Assembly (NCBI GenBank): GCA_041494805.1
Contig: JBGQBN010000053.1
Span: 1-30,639, forward strand
Direction: 5' to 3'
DNA: 30,639 bases
Source of the DNA: JBGQBN01 sp041494805
Lineage (GTDB): Bacteria; Acidobacteriota; Terriglobia; Terriglobales; Acidobacteriaceae
The first letter of the stretch is position 1; each line of letters starts with the position of its first letter. The position numbers were made by a program, and so were the translations under genes. Below are positions 14,752-20,694 of the stretch, one piece after another. The notes below the pieces were generated by a model, which was not told the origin of the DNA, did no database searches, and saw nothing but the letters and a program-made list of their open reading frames with translations.

Positions 14752-14810
14752 AGACCGCATTCAGCGCTCGGCCGTCAGTCAGTTCAATTTGAGTCGCGAG
14801 AAATGGCGCC

Positions 14811-15581
14811 TTACGCGCCCGCTGGCATCTTTACGATTTTCTTCTGAATGGCGTAAGTGACCAGTTGCGCCTTGTTGTGGATGTCGAGCTTGCGCATCAG
14901 GTTAAATTTGTGGGCTTCCACGGTCTTCACACTTAAGCTGAGCAGCCCGGCAACTTCCTTTACCGAGTTGCCCTCGGCAAGCATTTTAACTACCTCGCGC
15001 TCGCGCAGTGTCAGGGTGGAACCGCGAGGGACCATACGAGCTTCTCGGGAGCGGACGTCCGGCACCAGCTTGCTGAGGACTTGCGGACTCACATACCTGG
15101 CGCCGTTCTGCACCTCGCGAATCACGCTGATTAATCGGGGCGCGGGCGTGTGCTTGAGCACATAGCCCACGGCCCCGGCCTGCAAACCTTGCGTGACGTA
15201 CTCTTCATCCTTGTGCATGGTTAGGAATATCAGCTTCGTGTCTGGACAGTGGCGCCGAATGAGGCGTGCTGCTTCGAAGGAAGACAGCCCGGGCATGCCG
15301 ATCTCCATCAGCACGATGTCGGGCCGATGCTCAAGAACCTTCTGCAAGGCTTCGCTGGCGTTGGCTGCTTCGTCCACCACTTGCAAGTCAGGCTCATCCT
15401 CCAGCAAGCGGCGCACACCATGGCGGAGCAAGGCGTGATCATCCACCAGGAGGCAGCGGATCTTTGCTTGGTTGACGCTGGTTTCGTTGACCCTGGTTTC
15501 ATCAACCCTGGTTTCGTCGAAGCTGGTTTTGTCGAACCCGGCTTTTTCCAACCTGGTCCTGGGGAAGGCTCGTTGGTTCAC
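14811..15581 (-). CDS. NarL/FixJ-type response regulator with Glu at the phospho-acceptor site
   Basis: A 256-residue regulator: receiver (about 40-160) plus LuxR-type helix-turn-helix (about 188-250, LTLREREVVKMLAEGNSVKEVAGLL). The acidic pair is D47-D48 (LLVDDHALLRHG), T121 and K143 are in place, but the acceptor expected in DIVLMDIGMPG is Glu (E93: LMEIGMPGL). Glu often mimics the phosphorylated form, so it may be always on. The N-terminal extension carries five-residue repeats (FDKTS, FDETR, VDETR, VNETS, VNQAK) encoded by six 15-bp tandem repeats. The start is GTG at 15581 because AGGAG sits 6 nt before it; the frame remains open to 15764, but that ATG would overlap the start codon of aroC on the other strand. 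No kinase is adjacent, so it is an orphan. Confidence 0.88.
   Translation of the reverse strand: MNQRAFPRTRLEKAGFDKTSFDETRVDETRVNETSVNQAKIRCLLVDDHALLRHGVRRLLEDEPDLQVVDEAANASEALQKVLEHRPDIVLMEIGMPGLSSFEAARLIRRHCPDTKLIFLTMHKDEEYVTQGLQAGAVGYVLKHTPAPRLISVIREVQNGARYVSPQVLSKLVPDVRSREARMVPRGSTLTLREREVVKMLAEGNSVKEVAGLLSLSVKTVEAHKFNLMRKLDIHNKAQLVTYAIQKKIVKMPAGA
15471..15560 (-). repeat. Six 15-bp tandem repeats within the response regulator gene
   Basis: Six units of 15 bp at 15471, 15486, 15501, 15516, 15531 and 15546, most close to GTCGAACCTGGTTTC as read on the plus strand. Being a multiple of 3 they keep frame, and encode a polar pentapeptide repeat before the receiver. Units differ at several positions, so they are not freshly duplicated. 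Confidence 0.85.
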
Positions 15582-15716
15582 AGAGAGTGCTCCTCGCTGA
15601 CGGCCAGAGCGGGATTGCAGGGTCACTGCTGATCGGGCGGGGGCACCACCGCCCAAAGGACTTACGGTTGAGGCATTGTACCGGGTTCCGTCGTGATTCG
15701 TCACCCTGGGAGCCAG

Positions 15717-15753
15717 CGATGGGAGCAAACTTTCGGCTCCCATCGGATACAAT
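15717..15753 (+). promoter_or_regulatory. Inverted repeat and -10 box immediately upstream of aroC
   Basis: CGATGGGAGC (15717-15726) and GCTCCCATCG (15736-15745) form a perfect 10-bp inverted repeat with a 9-nt centre, followed by TACAAT (15748-15753), 9 nt before the aroC ATG. It could be an operator over a near-leaderless promoter. No ribosome site precedes the ATG. Confidence 0.5.
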
Positions 15754-15762
15754 CCAGATTTC

Positions 15763-16938
15763 ATGTTGCGCTACTACACATCCGGGGAGTCGCATGGGGA
15801 AGCCATCGTCGCCTTTCTGTCCGGCATGCCTGCGGGATTGAAAGTGGATCAGGCCTTCTTGGACCGCGACTTATGGCGACGGCAGCAGGGCTACGGCCGC
15901 GGCGGGCGAATGAAGATCGAGCGCGACACGGCTCACATCCTCTCCGGTGTGCGTCAGGGGCTCACCATCGGCTCACCGATTGCGGTACTGCTGGAAAATA
16001 AAGACTGGAAGAACTGGCAGGAGTCACTTCCCATAGGTGAGGGTGATCCCTCCAAGCACAAACCTGTGGCCTCGCCTCGTCCCGGCCATGCTGATCTTGC
16101 CGGTGCTCTGAAATACAACTTCCGGGAAGCGCGTTATGTGCTGGAACGGGCCTCGGCTCGGGAGTCGGCGGCTCGGGTTGCCGTTGGCGGGCTAGCGAAA
16201 CTATTTCTGCGGGAGTTGGGGATCGAGGTACTCAGCCACGTAGTGGCCGTGGGGGGAGCAACTCTCGGAGAAAAAGAAGTCTCGTGGGAGCAGATTCACG
16301 ACGTTTGTGGGCGTCAAGAGATTTTGCTCAACTGTGCCGATGCGGAAGCCGAGCCGCGCATGAAGGAAGAAGTGGACAAGGCACTCAAGGCGGGAGATTC
16401 CGTGGGCGGTGTTTTCGAAGTGGTGGCCCACAAGGTTCCGCCCGGGCTGGGCACATACGCCCAGTGGGATGAGCGCCTGGACGGGTTGCTGGCGGGCGCC
16501 GTCATGTCGCTGCAGGCCGTCAAAGCGGTCGAGATCGGCGCTGGAATCACCGCTGCGGCTTCCGCCGGTTCCGCGGTGCATGATGAAATAGGCTATGGGG
16601 CAGTGGGTGGCTTTTCCGGTTTTACTCGCAGCAGGAACAATGCAGGTGGCATCGAGGGTGGCGTCTCCAATGGAGAAGACATCCGGGTGCGCGGGTACTT
16701 GAAGCCGATTTCGACCCTGCGGCGTCCGCTGCAATCCGTGGATTTTGCCACTCGCGAAACGGTCAAGGCGGCTTACGAACGTTCCGATGTTTGCGTGGTG
16801 CCGGCCGCGGGTGTGGCCGGCGAAGCCATGGTGGCGCTGACTCTGGCCCGCTGCGCACTGGAGAAGTTTGGCGGCGATTCCATGGGCGAAACTCTGCGTA
16901 ATTTCCAGGGCTACTGCCAACAACTAAAGAACTACTGA
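15763..16938 (+). CDS. aroC: Chorismate synthase
   Basis: Converts 5-enolpyruvylshikimate-3-phosphate to chorismate with reduced FMN, the last shared step to aromatic amino acids, folates and quinones. The 391-residue length matches the family (about 360-390). Family motifs are all seen: MLRYYTSGESHGEA at the N terminus (with the flavin-site SGESHG), QQGYGRGGRMKIERD, the RPGHADLAGALKY segment, ERASARESAARVA, the GFSGFTRSRNNAGGIEGGVSNG block, and DSMGETLRNF near the end. It begins 180 nt from the divergent regulator gene and its stop codon is immediately followed by the def ATG, so aroC and def are translated from one message. No ribosome site is visible; the promoter may lie so close that the message is nearly leaderless. 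Confidence 0.97.
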   Translation: MLRYYTSGESHGEAIVAFLSGMPAGLKVDQAFLDRDLWRRQQGYGRGGRMKIERDTAHILSGVRQGLTIGSPIAVLLENKDWKNWQESLPIGEGDPSKHKPVASPRPGHADLAGALKYNFREARYVLERASARESAARVAVGGLAKLFLRELGIEVLSHVVAVGGATLGEKEVSWEQIHDVCGRQEILLNCADAEAEPRMKEEVDKALKAGDSVGGVFEVVAHKVPPGLGTYAQWDERLDGLLAGAVMSLQAVKAVEIGAGITAAASAGSAVHDEIGYGAVGGFSGFTRSRNNAGGIEGGVSNGEDIRVRGYLKPISTLRRPLQSVDFATRETVKAAYERSDVCVVPAAGVAGEAMVALTLARCALEKFGGDSMGETLRNFQGYCQQLKNY

Positions 16939-17448
16939 ATGATCTATCCCGTCGTGAAGTTTGGCAATCCGGTTCTGGAAAAAACCGCGGAACCGGTCAC
17001 GATTTTTGACGAAGCACTCAAGAAACTGGTGGAAGACATGTTCGAGTCCATGTATGCGGCGCACGGGGTGGGCCTGGCGGCGCCGCAGATCGGGATCTCG
17101 AAGCGGCTGGCGGTGATCGACATCACGTTTAAGGAAGAGCCCAACGCCAAGCTGGTATTGGTGAACCCGGAGATCATCCATACCGAGGGCCGCCACACCC
17201 AGAATGAGGGCTGTCTCAGCATCCCCGAATTCCGTGAGCCGGTAGCTCGCGCCCGCAAGGTGACGATTCGAGCTCAGGACCTGAACGGAAAATGGTACGA
17301 GAAAACTGGCGAAGAACTGCTGGCCCGAGCTTTCCTGCACGAAACCGATCATCTGAACGGCAAGTTGTACATCAGCCACATCAGCGCCCTGAAGCGCGAC
17401 CTGATGAAGCGAAAGATCCGCAAGCTGGTGAAGGCGGGGGAATGGTAG
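16939..17448 (+). CDS. def: Peptide deformylase
   Basis: Removes the formyl group from the N-terminal methionine of nascent proteins, using a ferrous or zinc ion. 169 residues, the standard length. Three signature motifs are intact: GVGLAAPQIG (43-52), EGCLSIPEF with metal ligand C92, and LHETDHLNG with H134, E135 and H138 (HExxH). The ATG at 16939 directly follows the aroC stop with no gap, implying translational coupling. Next comes fmt, whose product adds the formyl group that this enzyme removes. The C terminus (RKIRKLVKAGEW) is basic, as in many bacterial homologues. All residues required for activity are present. Confidence 0.97.
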   Translation: MIYPVVKFGNPVLEKTAEPVTIFDEALKKLVEDMFESMYAAHGVGLAAPQIGISKRLAVIDITFKEEPNAKLVLVNPEIIHTEGRHTQNEGCLSIPEFREPVARARKVTIRAQDLNGKWYEKTGEELLARAFLHETDHLNGKLYISHISALKRDLMKRKIRKLVKAGEW

Positions 17449-17450
17449 GG

Positions 17451-17519
17451 GATTGAGTCATTGAATCATTGAGCGATTGACTCATTGATTCAATGTCTCA
17501 ATGATTCAATGTCTCAATC
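17451..17519 (+). promoter_or_regulatory. 23-bp inverted repeat that buries the fmt start codon
   Basis: Bases 17451-17473 and 17497-17519 are inverted copies over 23 positions with a single mismatch (17458 against 17512). The innermost 15 bp are perfect: arms ATTGAATCATTGAG and CTCAATGATTCAAT plus a C-G pair. The right arm includes the fmt ATG (17509-17511) and the loop is 23 nt of related sequence. In mRNA this hairpin would hide the fmt start and should need def translation or unfolding to open it. It is built of ATTGA/TCAAT direct repeats, so it may instead be a simple-repeat relic. Confidence 0.75.
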
Positions 17520-18456
17520 TCTCCAACTCGTCTTCTGTGGCACGCCGCGCTTTGCGGTGCCTACGCTGGAAAAACTGGTGGAAGCCGGGTTTGGCTTGCG
17601 TCTGGTCGTCACGCAGCCGGACAAGCCGCGCGGACGTGGTTTGGAACTGGCTCTTCCCCCCGTCAAACAACGCGCACTCGAACTGGGCTTGCCGGTGACG
17701 CAGCCTGACAAAATCAAGAACAACGAAGAGTTCCGGGAGCAACTCGGTCGACTCAAGCCCGATGCCATCATCGTGGTGGGATACGGGCGCATTCTCCCGC
17801 AGTGGATGATTGACCTGCCGCGGCTGGGAAACATCAATCTGCACGCGTCGTTGCTGCCAAAATACCGCGGAGCCGCGCCCATTCAATGGGCCATCGCGCG
17901 AGGTGAAACGGTAACCGGCGTGAGCACAATGCGGATCGATCTTGGGCTGGATACCGGGGATGTATTGCTACAAAAGGAATCTGCCATCGCGCCCAATGAT
18001 ACCGCCGAGACTCTGGCGCCGCGACTGGCTGCGGTCGGAGCCGGCCTTATGGTTGAGACTCTGCACGGGCTGCAAGCGGGTTCGATTCACGGCCGCCCTC
18101 AGGACGACGCCAAAGCGACTCTCGCGCCGATACTGAAAAAGGAAGACGGTCAAATCGACTTCCAACGTTCCGCGGACGAAATCTACAACCGCCTGCGCGG
18201 GTTCCAGCCGTGGCCGGGAGCTTTTACAACGTTCCGCGGCAAGAATCTGCATGTTTGGTCGGCAACCCCTGTGCAGCGTGCCTTGGCGGGGGGAACCCTG
18301 GCCGTGGAAACCGACCACTTGATGGTGGGATGTGGCGGAGGAACGGCGCTTGAACTGCTCGAAGTGCAGCTCGAGGGGAAAAAACGCATGGCGGCGCGGG
18401 ACTTCGTCCACGGCTACCATCCGCAGGACGGCGAAACGCTAGGCGTTCCGCTGTAG
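17509..18456 (+). CDS. fmt: Methionyl-tRNA formyltransferase
   Basis: Formylates initiator Met-tRNA from 10-formyl-tetrahydrofolate so that initiation factor 2 can recognise it. The ATG at 17509 gives 315 residues, equal to E. coli Fmt. The N-terminal LVFCGTPRFAVPTLEKL starts the Rossmann domain; catalytic residues N110, H112 and D148 fall in NINLHASLLPKYRGAAPIQW and RIDLGLDTGD, aligning with E. coli N106, H108 and D144. The C-terminal domain ends with KRMAARDFVHGYHPQDGE. A TTG 24 nt earlier is possible but lies within the repeat. No ribosome site is seen, and the start lies in a strong hairpin, so coupling to def is suspected. Downstream is a palindrome, then rsmB. Confidence 0.96.
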   Translation: MSQSLQLVFCGTPRFAVPTLEKLVEAGFGLRLVVTQPDKPRGRGLELALPPVKQRALELGLPVTQPDKIKNNEEFREQLGRLKPDAIIVVGYGRILPQWMIDLPRLGNINLHASLLPKYRGAAPIQWAIARGETVTGVSTMRIDLGLDTGDVLLQKESAIAPNDTAETLAPRLAAVGAGLMVETLHGLQAGSIHGRPQDDAKATLAPILKKEDGQIDFQRSADEIYNRLRGFQPWPGAFTTFRGKNLHVWSATPVQRALAGGTLAVETDHLMVGCGGGTALELLEVQLEGKKRMAARDFVHGYHPQDGETLGVPL

Positions 18457-18457
18457 C

Positions 18458-18477
18458 GCCGGCGCCCTGGCGCCGGC
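18458..18477. repeat. Perfect GC palindrome between fmt and rsmB
   Basis: GCCGGCGCC (18458-18466) and GGCGCCGGC (18469-18477) are perfect inverted copies around CT. It starts 2 nt after the fmt stop codon and 11 nt before rsmB. It has no T run, so it is not a typical terminator; it may be an RNA-stability hairpin or a dispersed intergenic repeat. Confidence 0.7.
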
Positions 18478-18488
18478 AATGGCAAGTG

Positions 18489-19847
18489 ATGCCCATATCT
18501 CCCGCACGCGCGACGGCTTTTGACATCTTGCTCCAAATCGAGCAGCGGGACGCCTATGCTCCCGAACTCCTGCACTCCTCGCGGTACCAGAACCTCACGG
18601 CTGCCGATCATGGGCTCGCCACAGAACTCGTGATGGGGGTACTCCGCTGGCGGTCGTTATTGGATAAGCGAATCGCAGCACAGGCGTCGCAACGCCTGGA
18701 GAAGCTCGACCTGCAGGTACTGACGGCATTGCGTCTCGCCGTTTATCAACTGCTGTTTCTGGATCGTGTGCCGGAACGTGCCGCGGTGCATGAGAGCGTC
18801 GAACTGGTCAAGCGGGCCCGCAAACGCTCCGCTGTGCCGTTCGCCAATGCGGTGCTGCGGAAGCTCGCGGGAGGGACTGGGCAACAAGGCGGCGTGCCTT
18901 CGATCGCCGATGCCGGAACTATTTCGGAGTTGTCCGAGAATTCAGCGCATCCACTCTGGCTGGTTGAACGCTGGGCCCGGGAATTCGGGCTGGATGCGGC
19001 CCAGCACATCTGCGGATATGATCAACAACTTCCGGAAACCGCCATTCGTCTCCGCGGGCCCGTGGATGACGAACTGCAGCGTGCAGGCATTGAACTCGAA
19101 GCCGGCCGCCTGCTGACTTCGGCACGTCGCGTACGCGCCGGCGATGTGACTCACACTCCCGCGTTCCGCGAGGGCCGCGTCATCATCCAGGACGAAGCGT
19201 CACAACTTGTCGCCTTACTCGCAGGAGAAGGCTCAAACATCCTGGATTGCTGCGCCGCTCCCGGCGGCAAGATTCGGATCATTGCCGACCGCAATCCCGA
19301 TGCGGCCATTCTTGCCGTGGATTTGCATCCCCATCGCGCGCGTCTGTTGCGAACACTGGTTCCAGCGAAGAACGCGCAGGTTATCGCCGCAGATGTGCGG
19401 AATCTTCCCGTCACTATGCAGTTCGACTGCGTCCTTGCCGACGTTCCCTGTTCAGGCACGGGCACGCTGGCGCGCAATCCCGAGATCAAGTGGCGGCTCA
19501 AGCCGGAAGACCTTGCAGACCTGCAGGCTCGTCAATTGGAAATTCTGCGATCGGCGATGCAACATGTCGCGTTGGGGGGAAGGCTGGTGTACTCAACCTG
19601 CTCCCTGGAGCGAGAAGAAAATGTTGAAGTAGTGGAGAAGGTGCTGGCGGGCGACAAGTCGTTCCGCATACTCGACTGCCACACGGAACTCGAGCGCCTC
19701 CGGTCGGAAAGGGAGATCGCCTGGGGAGATCTCGACTCGTTCACCAACGGTCCGTACCTGCGAACCATTCCCGGCGTGCACCCATGCGATGGCTTCTTTG
19801 TAGCGATCCTGGGAAAGGGTTCACCAGCCGCATTCTCTGGCAAATAA
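18489..19847 (+). CDS. rsmB: 16S rRNA (cytosine-967 C5) methyltransferase RsmB
   Basis: Methylates C967 of 16S rRNA with S-adenosylmethionine. 452 residues. Residues 1-130 are an RNA-binding NusB-like helical domain (AFDILLQIEQRDAYAPELL, ADHGLATELVMGVLRW). The catalytic domain has the SAM loop ILDCCAAPGGKIRIIADRN (251-269), the acidic DLHPHRARLL segment, and the two cysteines used by this family, C321 (DVPCSGTGTLARNPEIKW) and C371 (YSTCSLEREEN). A GTG one codon earlier (18486) is an alternative start. It ends 1 nt before the stop of the convergent PASTA gene. It continues the def-fmt operon across a 32-nt gap holding a palindrome. Confidence 0.95.
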   Translation: MPISPARATAFDILLQIEQRDAYAPELLHSSRYQNLTAADHGLATELVMGVLRWRSLLDKRIAAQASQRLEKLDLQVLTALRLAVYQLLFLDRVPERAAVHESVELVKRARKRSAVPFANAVLRKLAGGTGQQGGVPSIADAGTISELSENSAHPLWLVERWAREFGLDAAQHICGYDQQLPETAIRLRGPVDDELQRAGIELEAGRLLTSARRVRAGDVTHTPAFREGRVIIQDEASQLVALLAGEGSNILDCCAAPGGKIRIIADRNPDAAILAVDLHPHRARLLRTLVPAKNAQVIAADVRNLPVTMQFDCVLADVPCSGTGTLARNPEIKWRLKPEDLADLQARQLEILRSAMQHVALGGRLVYSTCSLEREENVEVVEKVLAGDKSFRILDCHTELERLRSEREIAWGDLDSFTNGPYLRTIPGVHPCDGFFVAILGKGSPAAFSGK

Positions 19848-19848
19848 T

Positions 19849-20595
19849 TCAGCGAACTTCGAAGTTCACCGCTGCGCCCGCCATGACCTTCTCTCCGGCG
19901 GAGGGATTCTGCGAGACGATCGTACTGGCGGCGGAGGCCTGTGGCGTAGTCATCATGGGAGGGGAGAACGGGTTGCCATCGTGTCCGGCGAGAGTCACTA
20001 CGCCCACGCGCAGCCCGGCGCCCTGCAAGACCGCGGCGACGCTGCCCAAAGGTTGACCGACGAAGCTCGGCATGACGAAGGCTTGAGGCTGTGAAGACTC
20101 CGTCACCAGCAAGCTGATCTTCGGGGCGGATACGCCACTGGCATTGGGCAGCGGGCTTTGCGATAACACTTCGTCCGGTGAGGCGCCGGGCATTTGCATT
20201 TGGGCGACAGCGCCCACGTCGAGGCCGCGCCGCTGGATGTTCATTGCGGCCGCGCGCTGGCTCTGGCCGAGCACATTCGGGATTTCCACCCGCTGCGGCC
20301 CCAGACTTTCCGCTACCCGGATCTGCCAGCCGCGGCGTACTAGCGTGCCGGCCGGTGGAAGCTGCGACAAAATCTTCCCTTCGGGAACCGTGGCGCTGTA
20401 GTACTGCCGCTCCACGTCCATCTGCATTTCGTTCTGTTCGGCGATCCGGCGGCCTTCGGCGGGAGTCTTGCCCACCAGATCGGGCACGGCAGCCTCGCGG
20501 CCATGGATGGCGAAGCGCATCGCGGTCAGCGCGGAGACCAGCGCTACCACCAGCAACACCAGCGCGAGCAGGGCGAATCGGAAGAAAGACTTCAT
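19849..20595 (-). CDS. Membrane-anchored protein with three PASTA domains, no kinase domain
   Basis: 248 residues. Residues 5-27 are one membrane helix (FFRFALLALVLLVVALVSAL), with the rest outside. Three PASTA repeats follow: about 36-104 (AVPDLVGKTPAEGRRIAEQN), about 106-174 (VEIPNVLGQSQRAAAMNIQ) and about 174-248 (VMPSFVGQPLGSVAAVLQGA). PASTA domains bind muropeptides or beta-lactams and are usually found on PBPs or on PASTA-type Ser/Thr kinases, but no kinase domain or cytoplasmic region exists here. It is convergent with rsmB and divergent from recQ. A TATAAT 12 nt upstream of the ATG implies a very short leader. In Firmicutes def-fmt-rsmB precedes a PASTA kinase, so a PASTA gene here suggests an old neighbourhood link. 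Role inferred: cell-wall sensing. Confidence 0.88.
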   Translation of the reverse strand: MKSFFRFALLALVLLVVALVSALTAMRFAIHGREAAVPDLVGKTPAEGRRIAEQNEMQMDVERQYYSATVPEGKILSQLPPAGTLVRRGWQIRVAESLGPQRVEIPNVLGQSQRAAAMNIQRRGLDVGAVAQMQMPGASPDEVLSQSPLPNASGVSAPKISLLVTESSQPQAFVMPSFVGQPLGSVAAVLQGAGLRVGVVTLAGHDGNPFSPPMMTTPQASAASTIVSQNPSAGEKVMAGAAVNFEVR

Positions 20596-20607
20596 TTCGC
20601 GGGTCTG

Positions 20608-20613
20608 ATTATA
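20608..20613 (-). promoter_or_regulatory. -10 box TATAAT for the PASTA gene
   Basis: A perfect TATAAT lies on the minus strand 12 nt before the ATG at 20595, so the mRNA would have a leader of only about 5 nt. No good -35 hexamer is visible 17 nt upstream, so the promoter may depend on other contacts. Confidence 0.5.
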
Positions 20614-20682
20614 GTCTTCCTCTTTTGGGAGAACAGGCACGGATTGCCGTGAGCACGCGGAACACTGGTGGCATCGACAGCC

Positions 20683-20688
20683 TATACT
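20683..20688 (+). promoter_or_regulatory. -10 box TATACT 6 nt from the recQ start
   Basis: TATACT ends 6 nt before the ATG at 20695, the spacing expected if transcription starts on the start codon itself. There is no ribosome site and no clear -35 box, so this is a candidate leaderless promoter. Confidence 0.4.
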
Positions 20689-20694
20689 GCTGGC

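Noticed and set aside
13573..14760. 395-codon minus-strand frame opposite tdh
   Set aside because: His-rich translation with no motif; the sense strand encodes a complete threonine dehydrogenase.
15471..15560. CRISPR array in the regulator gene
   Set aside because: 15-bp units are contiguous with no spacers and lie in frame within a coding gene, so it is a coding tandem repeat.
14811..15764. Response regulator starting at the ATG at 15764
   Set aside because: That ATG overlaps the start codon of aroC on the other strand and its extra 61 residues look like translated promoter DNA; GTG at 15581 has an AGGAG at good spacing.
17451..17519. CRISPR-like array from ATTGA repeats near fmt
   Set aside because: Units are too short, irregular and without spacers; the arrangement is an inverted repeat and not a direct repeat array.
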